A stretch of DNA of 64,000 bases from Cupriavidus sp. U2 (GCF_009663685.2 NZ_RCOG02000032.1:486373-550372), one strand, 5' to 3'. Positions 8,651 through 17,807 are shown, counted from the stretch's first letter. Numbers and translations are program-made. Notes: generated by a model from the sequence alone, not told the origin.

Positions 8651-9553
8651 TTATTTCTTGAACAGGACGCGTGCCACGATGTTCAGCGCCAGCACCCCGA
8701 CGGTAATCAGGAACACGCCGGCCCAGGCCAGTTGCTGCCATTCGGTGAACGGGCTCATGGCGAAGCGGAAAATCGTCACGGGCAGGTTGGCCATCGGCTT
8801 GTTCAGGTCGGCGCTCCAGAACTGATTGGACAGCGCGGTGAACAGCAGCGGCGCAGTTTCGCCGGCAATACGGGCCACGGCCAGCAGCACGCCGGTCACG
8901 ATGCCCGCGTACGACGACTTGACCGTGATCGACATCACCATCTTCCACTTCGGCGTGCCCAGCGCCACCGCCGCTTCACGCAGCGCGTTCGGCACCAGGT
9001 TCAGCATGTTCTCGGTGGTGCGGACCACGATCGGGATCTGCAGCAGTGCCAGCGCACACACGCCAGCCCAGCCCGAGAAGTGGCCCATGCGGGTCACCAC
9101 CAGTGCGTAGACGAACAGGCCGATCACGATCGACGGCGCCGACAGCAGGATGTCGTTGATGAAGCGGGTGAACGAGGCCAGGGGCGATTTCTGGCCATAC
9201 TCGGCCAGGTAGATGCCAGCCAGGATGCCCAGGGGCGTACCGACCAGCGTCGCCACGCCCACCAGCACGAAGCTGCCGAAGATGGCGTTGGCCAGGCCAC
9301 CGCCGGCGGTGTTCGGGGCCGGTGTCATCTGCGTGAACAGGTCGAGCGACAGGCCGCCCACGCCCAGCGAGATGGTGGTCCAGAGAATCCACGCGAGCCA
9401 GAACAGCCCGAAACCCATGGCGCCCAGCGAAGCCGTCAGGGCAAGGGCGTTGGTGCGACGGCGGGCACCCTGGAGCCGGGTGCGGACCGCTTCGGAATCG
9501 GGGCGGACGGCGGGAATCGACGACGTGGACACGGCTTGACTGACTTGGTTCAT
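8651..9553 (-). CDS. pstA: Phosphate ABC transporter permease PstA
   Basis: This is the second membrane subunit of the PstSCAB importer: 300 residues with about six membrane helices. A cytoplasmic coupling segment near EAAVALGTPKWKMVMSITVKS is the EAA loop that contacts PstB. The N-terminus up to about residue 38 is basic and cytoplasmic. It overlaps pstC by 4 bp (ATGA), which indicates translational coupling. Confidence 0.95.
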   Translation of the reverse strand: MNQVSQAVSTSSIPAVRPDSEAVRTRLQGARRRTNALALTASLGAMGFGLFWLAWILWTTISLGVGGLSLDLFTQMTPAPNTAGGGLANAIFGSFVLVGVATLVGTPLGILAGIYLAEYGQKSPLASFTRFINDILLSAPSIVIGLFVYALVVTRMGHFSGWAGVCALALLQIPIVVRTTENMLNLVPNALREAAVALGTPKWKMVMSITVKSSYAGIVTGVLLAVARIAGETAPLLFTALSNQFWSADLNKPMANLPVTIFRFAMSPFTEWQQLAWAGVFLITVGVLALNIVARVLFKK

Positions 9554-10515
9554 TTGCCACCCTCATTCTTTGCAAGACGCAGCAGCAGGATCTTGGACAG
9601 GGCCAGCACCACGAACGTGATGAAGAAGAGGATCAGGCCCAGTTCCATCAGCGCGGCAGTGTGCAGGCCGGCACCGGCTTCGGCGAATTCGTTCGCCAGC
9701 GCAGAGGTGATGCTGTTGCCCGGCGAGAACAGCGACGCGCTGTCGAGCAGGTTGGTGTTGCCGATCACGAACGTCACGGCCATGGTTTCGCCCAGCGCGC
9801 GGCCCAGGCCCAGCATGACGCCGCCGATCACACCGGCACGCGTATAGGGCAGCACCACGCGCCACATCACTTCCCACGTGGTGCAGCCGATGCCGTAGGC
9901 GGACTCCTTGAGCAGCACCGGCGTGACTTCGAACACGTCGCGCATCACCGAGGCAATGTAAGGGATGATCATGATCGCCAGGATCACGCCCGCGCACAGC
10001 AGGCCGATCCCCAGCGGGGCGCCCTGGAACAGCTTGCCGATCACCGGCACCTGCCCCACCGTATTGGCGAGCGGCTTCTGGAAATACTCGCCGAAGATCG
10101 GCGCAAACACGAGCAGGCCCCACATGCCGTAGACGATGGACGGCACTGCGGCGAGCAGCTCGATGGCGGTGCCGAGCGGCCGGCGCAGCCACACGGGCGA
10201 CAGCTCGGTGAGAAACAGGGCGATGCCGAAGCTGACCGGCACGGCGATGATGAGAGCGATCAGCGAGGTCACCAGCGTGCCGTAGATCGGCACGAGCGCG
10301 CCGTACACGTCGGCGGGCGGGTCCCATTCGGCGGTCCACAGGAACGACAGGCCGAACTGCTTGATCGAGGGCCATGCGCTGATGGCGAGCGACACGATGA
10401 TGCCGCCAAGCAGCAGCAAGGTGACGATGGCGGCGCCGCGGGTCAGGCCACCGAACAGGATGTCGCCAAGGCGGCTGGGAGGCCGGACGGCTGGAAGATC
10501 GGACGTAGTCGCCAT
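9550..10515 (-). CDS. pstC: Phosphate ABC transporter permease PstC
   Basis: This is the first membrane subunit of the phosphate importer: about 321 residues, six predicted membrane helices and an EAA-type loop (ESAYGIGCTTWEVMWRVVLPYTRAG). The start is ambiguous. ATG at 10515 (MATTSDLPAV) leads straight into the conserved GDILFGGLTRGAAIV helix. An ATG further upstream (MFHLPIS) and a GTG at 10563 are also in frame. None has a clear ribosome site, so I chose the most family-like N-terminus. Confidence 0.93.
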   Translation of the reverse strand: MATTSDLPAVRPPSRLGDILFGGLTRGAAIVTLLLLGGIIVSLAISAWPSIKQFGLSFLWTAEWDPPADVYGALVPIYGTLVTSLIALIIAVPVSFGIALFLTELSPVWLRRPLGTAIELLAAVPSIVYGMWGLLVFAPIFGEYFQKPLANTVGQVPVIGKLFQGAPLGIGLLCAGVILAIMIIPYIASVMRDVFEVTPVLLKESAYGIGCTTWEVMWRVVLPYTRAGVIGGVMLGLGRALGETMAVTFVIGNTNLLDSASLFSPGNSITSALANEFAEAGAGLHTAALMELGLILFFITFVVLALSKILLLRLAKNEGGK

Positions 10516-10645
10516 GATGGAAATCGGTAGGTGGAACATGTGCCGCGGTGGCGCCAGGGCCACCGCGGCCCCGTCACGCCGGGCCTGTTCCGCCCTGGGG
10601 CGGTCAGCGCCTGCGTGCCGGGCCGTACTTCAGTACAGCAACAGC

Positions 10646-11677
10646 TTAGTACAGGGCCTTGCCCGAACCGTCCTTGATGCTCTGCTTCCAGGTCGCGCGG
10701 ATCTGGTTGGCAACGGCGTCCGGCAGCGGCACATAGTCCAGGTCCGAAGCCATGGCACCGCCGCTCTTGTAGGCCCAGTCGAAGAACTTCAGCACTTCCT
10801 GGCCCTGAGCCGGCTTTTCCTGGTTCTTGTGGACCAGGATGAACGTCGCGCCAGCGATCGGCCATGCGCCCTTGCCCGGCTGGTTCGTCAGGATCTGGTA
10901 GAACGTCTTGTTCCAGTCGGCACCGGCAGCGGCGGCCTTGAAGGCATCGTCGCTCGGCTGCACCACTTCGCCTGCCGCGTTCTTCATCGTCAGGTACGTC
11001 ATCTTGTTCTGCTTGGCATAGGCGTACTCGACGTAGCCGATCGCGCCATTCAGACGCTGCACGAAGGCGGCCACGCCTTCGTTGCCCTTGCCGCCCGTGC
11101 CGCCACCCGGCCAGTTCACGGTCGTACCCTCGCCTACGGAGTTCTTCCAGTCATTGCTGACCTTCGACAGGTAGTTCGTGAAGATGAACGTCGTACCCGA
11201 GCCGTCAGCGCGGCGCACCGGCAGGATGTCCTGGCTCGGCAGCTTGGCCTTCGGGTTCAGGGCCTTGATCGCGGGATCGTCCCACTTCTTGATCTTGCCC
11301 AGGTAGATGTTGGCCAGCACGTCGCCGGTAATGGTCAGCTCGCCCGGCTTCACGCCTTGCAGGTTGATCACGGGCACCACACCGCCGATCACGGTCGGGA
11401 ACTGGATCAGGTTGCCCTTGGCCAGTTCGTCGTCCTTCAGGGGAGCATCCGAAGCGCCGAAATCGACCGTCTTGGCGTTGATCTGCTTGATGCCGCCCGA
11501 CGAACCGATGGATTGATAGTTAACCTTGTTACCCGTCGCTTTTTGGTAGGCGTCAGCCCACTTGGAATACACGGGCGCCGGGAAAGAAGCGCCTGCACCG
11601 GTAATTTCCGCCGCGAACGCAGTACCCGCCACCACAATCGACACGATGCCTGCCACGGCAGTCTTGACCAGCTTCAT
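10646..11677 (-). CDS. pstS: Phosphate-binding protein PstS
   Basis: This is the periplasmic phosphate receptor of the Pst importer. The 343-residue precursor begins MKLVKTAVAGIVSIVVAGTAFA, a typical Sec signal cut near residue 22. The mature part opens with EITGAGASFPAPVYSKWADAY. It carries the phosphate-binding loops GSSGGIKQI and RRADGSGTTFIFTNYL. Start choice: GGAGG lies 6-10 nt upstream of ATG 11677. The frame is open further upstream but would read through the Pho boxes. It is first in the operon, and the 130-bp gap before pstC suggests separately tuned expression. Confidence 0.96.
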   Translation of the reverse strand: MKLVKTAVAGIVSIVVAGTAFAAEITGAGASFPAPVYSKWADAYQKATGNKVNYQSIGSSGGIKQINAKTVDFGASDAPLKDDELAKGNLIQFPTVIGGVVPVINLQGVKPGELTITGDVLANIYLGKIKKWDDPAIKALNPKAKLPSQDILPVRRADGSGTTFIFTNYLSKVSNDWKNSVGEGTTVNWPGGGTGGKGNEGVAAFVQRLNGAIGYVEYAYAKQNKMTYLTMKNAAGEVVQPSDDAFKAAAAGADWNKTFYQILTNQPGKGAWPIAGATFILVHKNQEKPAQGQEVLKFFDWAYKSGGAMASDLDYVPLPDAVANQIRATWKQSIKDGSGKALY

Positions 11678-11704
11678 ATGTCCTCCAGAGAACATTGGTT
11701 GGGA

Positions 11705-11722
11705 ATGACAAATTTTTGACAA
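11705..11722 (-). promoter_or_regulatory. Pho box 2 (proximal) of pstS
   Basis: Read on the minus strand it is TTGTCAA-AAAT-TTGTCAT, two 7-bp direct repeats with a 4-bp AT-rich spacer. This matches the PhoB consensus layout. It ends 28 bp before the pstS start codon. Confidence 0.75.
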
Positions 11723-11743
11723 GGCGAACTGTATGCTGCTTGT

Positions 11744-11761
11744 ATGACAGTTCCATGACAT
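11744..11761 (-). promoter_or_regulatory. Pho box 1 (distal) of pstS
   Basis: Read on the minus strand it is ATGTCAT-GGAA-CTGTCAT, an almost ideal PhoB site (7-4-7). It lies 67-84 bp upstream of the pstS start. The two boxes are not in 11-bp register with each other, so they are probably bound as separate dimers. Confidence 0.85.
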
Positions 11762-11923
11762 CCCGGAATCTTCTTCAAAGACCGCGCCAACGGGCCGATA
11801 TTCCCCACCCGTCACGAAACCGCCTTCTCGCCGTGCTTTAATCGCCACTCCCATGCCGGTCACGTTTGCATCACGTCACGGCGATTCCCTTGTCGGTTAA
11901 TTGCATAAAATGAGGAAAAGCAA

Positions 11924-11949
11924 ACGCCACGGACCGATGACCGTGGCGT
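11924..11949 (-). terminator. Terminator of the rlmE-ftsH-folP-glmM unit
   Basis: A 9-bp stem ACGCCACGG/CCGTGGCGT with an 8-nt loop is followed on the minus strand by TTTGCTTTT. It lies about 40 bp after the glmM stop codon and before the pstS promoter region. Confidence 0.75.
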
Positions 11950-11988
11950 CGATGAGATACAAGGGGGTCGCCGGACCCCGCGGGAGAA

Positions 11989-13335
11989 TCAGGCGGCGCG
12001 CAATGCGTCGGCCAGCGTCTGTGCGGCGCGCTCGGCGGTCTCCACCTGTTCGGCCTCCACCATCACCCGCACCACAGGCTCAGTGCCCGAAGCGCGAATC
12101 AGCACGCGGCCGCGGCCTTCCAGTTCAGGCTCGATCTGGTCGCGCGCCGCCTTCAGGCCGGCGTGACTCTGCCAGTCGAAGCCCTTCTCGACACGGACGT
12201 TGATCAGCGTTTGCGGGAACAGATGCACGCCATCCAGCAGTTCCGCCAGCGTCTTGCCGCTACGGCGCAGCGCGGCCAGTACCTGCAGCGCCGACACGAT
12301 GCCGTCGCCCGTAGTGTGTCGATCCAGGCACAAAAGATGGCCGGACCCCTCGCCGCCGAGTTGCCAGCCGCGCTTTTTCAGTTCCTCCAGCACGTAGCGG
12401 TCGCCGACCTTGGCCCGAACGAAATCGACGCCCAGCCGTTTGAGCGCCAGTTCCACGGCCATGTTGGTCATCAGCGTACCCACCGCGCCCTCTACCTTCT
12501 GGCCGGACGCCTGACGGTCGCGCACGATCAGGTACAGCAGCTCGTCGCCGTTGTAGAGCCGGCCCTGCGCGTCCACCACCTGCAGGCGGTCAGCGTCGCC
12601 GTCGAACGCCAGGCCGACGTCGGCGCGATGGGCGCGCACCGCTTCCACGAGCTTTTCGGGCGCGGTCGCACCATAGCCGGCGTTGATGTTGCGTCCATCC
12701 GGCTGATTGCCAATCGGAATCACCTCGGCGCCGAGTTCATGGAACACATGCGGTGCGATGTGGTAAGCCGCGCCATGCGCGCAGTCCACCACGACGCGCA
12801 GCCCGTGCAGATCCTGCTCATAGGGGAACGTGCTCTTGCAGAACTCGATATAGCGGCCGGCAGCATCGTCGATACGCTTGGCGCGGCCCAGATCCTCCGA
12901 GCGCACGCACATCATCGGCTCTTCCAGCAACGACTCGATCTTCGCCTCCACCTCATCGGGCAGCTTGTCGCCCGAGGCCGAAAAGAACTTGATACCGTTG
13001 TCGTAGTAGGGATTGTGGCTGGCCGAAATCACCACCCCGGCCGCCAGGCGCAGCGCGCGCGTCAGGTAGGCGATGGCAGGCGTCGGCAACGGGCCCGTCA
13101 GGCGCACGTTGACGCCCGCGGCCGTGAAACCGGCCTCCAGCGCGGCTTCCAGCATGTAGCCCGAGACCCGCGTGTCCTTGCCGATCAGCACGGTCGGCCG
13201 GCCTTGCGACGTCTTTTGCCCCAGCGCCAGCACCTTGCCGGCGGCATAGCCCAGCCGCATCACCACATCAGGCGTGATCGGCACCTCGCCCACCCTGCCT
13301 CGTACGCCATCCGTCCCGAAATACTTGCGTGTCAT
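11989..13335 (-). CDS. glmM: Phosphoglucosamine mutase
   Basis: GlmM interconverts glucosamine-6-phosphate and glucosamine-1-phosphate for UDP-GlcNAc, peptidoglycan and LPS synthesis. The 448 residues match the family (about 445). They start MTRKYFGTDGVRGRVGE and carry the catalytic serine loop VVISASHNPYYDNGIKF, the metal loop DGDADR, the sugar-binding GEGSGH and the phosphate-binding RASGTEPVVRVM. AAGGAGA 7 nt upstream fixes the ATG; an in-frame extension of 14 codons is not conserved. It begins 4 bp after the folP stop. Confidence 0.96.
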   Translation of the reverse strand: MTRKYFGTDGVRGRVGEVPITPDVVMRLGYAAGKVLALGQKTSQGRPTVLIGKDTRVSGYMLEAALEAGFTAAGVNVRLTGPLPTPAIAYLTRALRLAAGVVISASHNPYYDNGIKFFSASGDKLPDEVEAKIESLLEEPMMCVRSEDLGRAKRIDDAAGRYIEFCKSTFPYEQDLHGLRVVVDCAHGAAYHIAPHVFHELGAEVIPIGNQPDGRNINAGYGATAPEKLVEAVRAHRADVGLAFDGDADRLQVVDAQGRLYNGDELLYLIVRDRQASGQKVEGAVGTLMTNMAVELALKRLGVDFVRAKVGDRYVLEELKKRGWQLGGEGSGHLLCLDRHTTGDGIVSALQVLAALRRSGKTLAELLDGVHLFPQTLINVRVEKGFDWQSHAGLKAARDQIEPELEGRGRVLIRASGTEPVVRVMVEAEQVETAERAAQTLADALRAA

Positions 13336-13339
13336 TTGA

Positions 13340-14209
13340 TCATTCTCCTTGCTGCCCCTGCGGGACAACTGACTCATGGCGGATCGCCCACCAGACCTTG
13401 AGGGCGTCCACGGTTTGTTCTACGTCATGCACGCGCACGATATATGCGCCTTTCTCTGCGGCGCAGACCGCCGCGGCAATGCTGGCCGCCACCCGGCCCT
13501 GCGGCGGCTTGCCGCCGACGATGACGCCCAGCGTCGATTTGCGCGACAGCCCGGCCAGAATCGGCAGCCCGTCGATCGCCAGCCTTGGCATTTGCCCGAG
13601 CAGGCGCAGATTATGATCCGGCGTCTTGCCAAATCCAAATCCCGGATCGAGCGACATACGCGAATCGTCCACGCCCGCCGCACGCAGGGTTGACACCCGC
13701 TCGCGCAGGAAATCCGCCACTTCCGCCACCACGTCGGCGTACTGCGGGTCTTCCTGCATGGTCTGGGGATCGCGTTGCATGTGCATCACGCACAGGGCCG
13801 CCTGCCCCGCCGACACCGCCTCGACGGCGCCAGGCATGCGGAAGCCCCAGATATCGTTGATCAAATCGGCTCCGCCCGCCAGTGCGGCCCGCATCACCTC
13901 GGGCTTGTACGTGTCGATGGACAACGGTTTGCCGCAACCGGCCAGCGCCTCGACGATCGGCATGACGCGGTCGAGCTCCTGATCCAGGGGCAATGCCGCC
14001 GATCCCGGCCGGCTCGATTCCCCGCCGATGTCGATCAGATCGACACCCTCGGCAATCATCTGCTCGGCATGGCGCAGCGCCGCGTCGCGCGAGGCGTGCT
14101 GGCCACCATCCGAGAAGGAATCCGGGGTCACGTTGAGGATGCCCATCACCAGGGGGCGGCGATTGCGGGCGAATCGAAAACGCCCGCACTGGAAGAACTC
14201 GGTCGGCAA
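13340..14209 (-). CDS. folP: Dihydropteroate synthase
   Basis: FolP joins p-aminobenzoate to dihydropterin pyrophosphate in folate synthesis and is the sulfonamide target. The protein has about 289 residues with the two signatures PLVMGILNVTPDSFSDGG and GVDLIDIGGESSRPG, and a GLSRKS phosphate site near the C-terminus. Start: TTG at 14209 has AGGTGG 5 nt upstream. A GTG at 14218 is an alternative. Longer readings would have to translate through the ftsH terminator stem at 14231-14255 and are unlikely. It is followed 4 bp later by glmM. Confidence 0.93.
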   Translation of the reverse strand: MPTEFFQCGRFRFARNRRPLVMGILNVTPDSFSDGGQHASRDAALRHAEQMIAEGVDLIDIGGESSRPGSAALPLDQELDRVMPIVEALAGCGKPLSIDTYKPEVMRAALAGGADLINDIWGFRMPGAVEAVSAGQAALCVMHMQRDPQTMQEDPQYADVVAEVADFLRERVSTLRAAGVDDSRMSLDPGFGFGKTPDHNLRLLGQMPRLAIDGLPILAGLSRKSTLGVIVGGKPPQGRVAASIAAAVCAAEKGAYIVRVHDVEQTVDALKVWWAIRHESVVPQGQQGE

Positions 14210-14230
14210 GATGTCCACCTGAAAAACAAA

Positions 14231-14255
14231 AAGCCGGCGCACCAGGCACCGGCTT
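14231..14255 (-). terminator. Terminator (or attenuator) after ftsH
   Basis: On the minus strand AAGCCGG...CCGGCTT is followed by TTTGTTTTTC, a good intrinsic terminator. It lies between ftsH and the folP start, so folP and glmM must rely on read-through or their own promoter. Confidence 0.72.
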
Positions 14256-14324
14256 CGGAGGCTATCAGAATCCGCCGCGTTTGGAACCGTTGCAAACGGT
14301 CTGTTACGCGGCGGTGCAGCCCAA

Positions 14325-16226
14325 TTACACCGTATCGTCGACGCGCGCCGTGGCAGGCGCATTGGTCGGGGCTACGGGCGAACCACCCGGAGGCGTGCTG
14401 CCGCCACCGCTCGGACCCTGCAGGCCACGCGGCGGGCGCGGCGGCTTGCCGGCCATGATGTCGTTCACCTGATCGGCGTCGATCGTTTCCCACTCCATCA
14501 GCGCGTTGGTCATGGCTTCGACCTTGTCGCGGTTCTCTTCGAGCAGGCGCTTGGCCAGCGCGTATTGCTCGTCGATGATGGTGCGGATTTCCAGATCGAC
14601 CTTCTGCTGCGTGGCTTCCGATACGGTCTTCGACGACAGCTTGCCGAACATGCCGTCCTGCTCGGTATCCACGTAGACCATGGCACCCAGAGAATCGCTC
14701 ATGCCGAAGCGGGTCACCATGTCGCGGGCGATCTTGGTGGCGCGTTCGAAGTCGTTCGAGGCACCGGTACTCATGGCGTTGAGGAAGACCTCTTCGGCAG
14801 CACGTCCGCCGAACAGAATCGCAATTTCCTCAAGCATGTTGTCCTTGTACTTCGAATACTTGTCGTGCTCCGGCAGTTGCCAGGTCACGCCCAGCGCCCA
14901 GCCACGCGGCATGATGGTGACCTTGTGGACCGGGTCGGCCTTCGGCAGCAGCTTGGCAACCACCGCATGGCCGGACTCGTGGTAAGCCGTGGCCTTGCGT
15001 TCTTCTTCGCGCATGACCGTCGACTTGCGCTCCGGACCCATGTAGATCTTGTCCTTGGCGTCCTCGAAGTCCTGCATGTCCACCACGCGCTTGTTGCGGC
15101 GGGCGGCGAACAGCGCAGCCTCATTGACCAGGTTGGCCAGGTCGGCACCCGAAAAGCCCGGCGTACCCCGTGCGATGACCGATGCATCCACGTCGTTGCC
15201 AATCGGCACCTTGCGCATATGCACCTTCAGGATCTGCTCGCGGCCGCGGATATCCGGCAGCCCCACGTAGACCTGACGGTCGAAACGTCCCGGACGCAGC
15301 AGTGCCTTGTCCAGCACGTCGGCGCGGTTGGTCGCGGCGATCACGATCACACCCGAGTTGGCTTCGAAGCCGTCCATCTCGACCAGCATCTGGTTCAGCG
15401 TCTGCTCGCGCTCGTCGTTACCGCCGCCCATGCCGGCGCCACGATGGCGGCCGACCGCGTCGATTTCGTCGATGAACACGATGCAGGGGGCCTGCTTCTT
15501 GGCGTTCTCGAACATGTCGCGCACGCGGGCAGCACCCACGCCGACGAACATTTCGACGAAGTCGGAACCCGAGATGCTGAAGAACGGCACTTTGGCTTCA
15601 CCGGCGATGGCACGCGCCAGCAGCGTCTTGCCGGTACCAGGAGGGCCAACCAGCAGCACGCCCCGCGGAATGCGGCCGCCCAGCTTCTGGAATTTCTGCG
15701 GGTCCTTCAGGAAGTCGACCAGTTCGACCACTTCCTCCTTGGACTCGTCGCAACCGGCCACATCGGCGAAGGTCACCGCGTTCTGGTTCTCGTCGATCAG
15801 CCGCGCACGGGACTTGCCGAACGAGAAGGCACCGCCTTTCCCGCCGCCCTGCATCTGCCGCATCATGTAGAACCAGAAGACGATGATCAGCAACGTCGGT
15901 CCCAGGTAGTACAACGCCTGGACCAGTACGTTCGGCTCGTCATCGGCCTTGCCGGTCACCTGGACGCCGTACTTCATCAGGTCGCCGACCATCCAGATAT
16001 CACCCGGCGAGATGATGGTGTACTTGGCGCCTTCCTTCGGGGAGACCACCAGGTTACGGCCCTGCACGTCCACGCGCGACACCTTGCCGTTCTTGGCGTC
16101 ATCCATGAACTGCGAATAGGTGACACCGTCCTGGGCACGTGGTTTGTCGAACTGCTTGAAGACGGTGAACAATACCAGCGCGATCACGAGCCAGATTGCC
16201 GCCTTTTGAAACAGGTTGTTATTCAA
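14325..16226 (-). CDS. ftsH: ATP-dependent zinc metalloprotease FtsH
   Basis: FtsH is a hexameric membrane AAA+ protease that degrades unassembled membrane proteins and regulators such as LpxC. The 633 residues show an N-terminal helix (about 9-24), a periplasmic domain, a second helix (ALYYLGPTLLIIVFWF), Walker A VGPPGTGKT, Walker B CIVFIDEIDA, the SRH arginines near RPGRFDR, and the zinc motif TAYHESGHAVVAK. The C-terminus is Pro/Gly-rich. It starts at a TTG (AAGGAG lies 8 nt upstream), giving MNNNLFQKAAIW. The order rlmE-ftsH-folP-glmM is the same as in E. coli. Confidence 0.96.
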   Translation of the reverse strand: MNNNLFQKAAIWLVIALVLFTVFKQFDKPRAQDGVTYSQFMDDAKNGKVSRVDVQGRNLVVSPKEGAKYTIISPGDIWMVGDLMKYGVQVTGKADDEPNVLVQALYYLGPTLLIIVFWFYMMRQMQGGGKGGAFSFGKSRARLIDENQNAVTFADVAGCDESKEEVVELVDFLKDPQKFQKLGGRIPRGVLLVGPPGTGKTLLARAIAGEAKVPFFSISGSDFVEMFVGVGAARVRDMFENAKKQAPCIVFIDEIDAVGRHRGAGMGGGNDEREQTLNQMLVEMDGFEANSGVIVIAATNRADVLDKALLRPGRFDRQVYVGLPDIRGREQILKVHMRKVPIGNDVDASVIARGTPGFSGADLANLVNEAALFAARRNKRVVDMQDFEDAKDKIYMGPERKSTVMREEERKATAYHESGHAVVAKLLPKADPVHKVTIMPRGWALGVTWQLPEHDKYSKYKDNMLEEIAILFGGRAAEEVFLNAMSTGASNDFERATKIARDMVTRFGMSDSLGAMVYVDTEQDGMFGKLSSKTVSEATQQKVDLEIRTIIDEQYALAKRLLEENRDKVEAMTNALMEWETIDADQVNDIMAGKPPRPPRGLQGPSGGGSTPPGGSPVAPTNAPATARVDDTV

Positions 16227-16424
16227 GGCCGAACTCCTTTGCAATTGCCTTGCCAACGGATAGCTGCATTGCATTGTAATGCAGCGCCCGTCCCCACAGG
16301 GAAATCTGATTCTATGAGCCTGATAGTGCCCGAGCCGTCCAATCCGGGCAAGCGGGACAATGCCCGGCACAAACCCGGATACCCCTGCTTTCGTGGGGGT
16401 GGCCGCACACCGTCATGCATCCTG

Positions 16425-17096
16425 TCAGTCCACTGATTTCAGGTAACGCCCAAGAATAAAGGTTTCTGAAGACTTGTCGCGCGACGCCTTGGGCTTGCGC
16501 TTGGCGACAACCTTGAACTGACGCTTGAACTTCTCAACGATCTGGCTGTAGCCGGACCCGTGAAAACACTTGACCAGCAACGACCCCTCGGGCTTCAGGT
16601 GAGCCTGCGCAAATTCCAGCGCCAGATCACACAAATACTCGATCCGCGCGGAATCCGCCGACGCCACACCGGACAAATTGGGGGCCATGTCCGAGATAAC
16701 AAGGTCGATTCTCGACCCGCCGGACGCCTCGAGCACCACCTTTTCGAGTTCCCGGAACACTTCCTCCTCCCGGAAATCGCCCTGGATGAAGGTCACATCG
16801 GCCACGGGCTCCATCGGCAGGATGTCGATTGCCACCACGGCGCCGTCCGGCTTGCCGTCCCGTGCACGGGGCGACGCCGCCAGCTTGTTGCGGGCATACT
16901 GGCTCCAGCTGCCGGGCGCGGCGCCCAGGTCGACAATGACCGAGCCGGGCTGGATCAGCTTGTCCTGGTCGTCGATCTCCTTGAGCTTGTAGGCCGCACG
17001 GGCGCGATAGCCCTCCCGCTGCGCCAGCTTCACATAGGGATCGTTGATGTGGTCGTGGAGCCACGACTGGTTGAACTTGTTCTTGCCCTTGGCCAT
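16425..17096 (-). CDS. rlmE: 23S rRNA (uridine-2'-O)-methyltransferase RlmE
   Basis: RlmE (FtsJ/RrmJ) methylates U2552 in the A-loop of 23S rRNA late in 50S assembly. The 223 residues carry the SAM-binding motif VIVDLGAAPGSWSQYA, the catalytic K-D-K-E set including MAPNLSG and SLLVKCFHGSG, and a basic start MAKGKNKFNQSWLHDH. ATG 17096 is chosen because it gives this conserved start; the frame is open upstream without family similarity. It lies 198 bp upstream of ftsH and is divergent from yhbY. Confidence 0.95.
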   Translation of the reverse strand: MAKGKNKFNQSWLHDHINDPYVKLAQREGYRARAAYKLKEIDDQDKLIQPGSVIVDLGAAPGSWSQYARNKLAASPRARDGKPDGAVVAIDILPMEPVADVTFIQGDFREEEVFRELEKVVLEASGGSRIDLVISDMAPNLSGVASADSARIEYLCDLALEFAQAHLKPEGSLLVKCFHGSGYSQIVEKFKRQFKVVAKRKPKASRDKSSETFILGRYLKSVD

Positions 17097-17256
17097 GACT
17101 GAGACTTGCCTTCTGGCGGGAAAATCCGGCTGCACGGCCACAATCCATGGCCGAGACGCAGTATTTCTCCCGATTTGGTGATCTTTGCCGCCTGCCGGCG
17201 ACCTTTTTTTGCAGGGTTGACGGATAATACGCGCCAATCCGAAATTTGCTGCTCCA

Positions 17257-17760
17257 ATGCCCGCTCTACAACTGATCTCCGCCCAACGTTCCGAACTGCG
17301 CTCGCGCGCCCATGGCCTCAATCCCGTGGTCATGATCGGCGCGGAAGGCCTGACCCCCGCCGTCCTGGCCGAAATCGACCGCAGTCTCGCGGCACACGAC
17401 CTGATCAAGATCCGGGTATTCGGTGACGAACGCGACACTCGCATCGCCATTTATGACGCCATTTGCGACGAACTGGACGCCGCGCCGATCCAGCATATCG
17501 GCAAGCTGCTCGTCATCTGGCGTCCCGGCCCCGCGCGCCTCAAGGAAAACCAGCCGGACGACATGGGCGCTGCCCGCCGTCGGCTCGGTACCGGCGCCGC
17601 GCCGCGTACCGTCATGGTCCGCAAGGCCACCGGCTCGACCCAGCGCCGCGCGCCTCGCACCGCCGTCAAGGTGCTGGGCAATGAACGTGTGACGCAGGCC
17701 GGGAACGTCAAGCGAGCCCGCGCACGGCCCACCAGCCAGAAAAAGAAGTCGCTGGGCTGA
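17257..17760 (+). CDS. yhbY: YhbY family ribosome-assembly RNA-binding protein
   Basis: The CRS1/YhbY (CRM) RNA-binding domain spans about residues 1-95: LRSRAHGLNPVVMIGAEGLTP and the GKLLVIWRPG end are typical. E. coli YhbY is 97 residues and associates with pre-50S particles. This protein is 167 residues, with a C-terminal Arg/Lys/Thr/Ala-rich tail of about 70 residues that probably adds nucleic-acid affinity. It is divergent from rlmE, as in many proteobacteria. The 160-bp gap holds a GATAAT-like -10 at 17223-17228. Confidence 0.92.
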   Translation: MPALQLISAQRSELRSRAHGLNPVVMIGAEGLTPAVLAEIDRSLAAHDLIKIRVFGDERDTRIAIYDAICDELDAAPIQHIGKLLVIWRPGPARLKENQPDDMGAARRRLGTGAAPRTVMVRKATGSTQRRAPRTAVKVLGNERVTQAGNVKRARARPTSQKKKSLG

Positions 17761-17807
17761 CCGGCAGAATCAGATTGGCCACGGGTCAATCGGTTCCCTG
17801 ACACAGC

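Noticed and set aside
7769..9847. 692-codon open frame opposite pstB, pstA and the 3' part of pstC
   Set aside because: Spans several real genes on the other strand and has no recognisable protein features.
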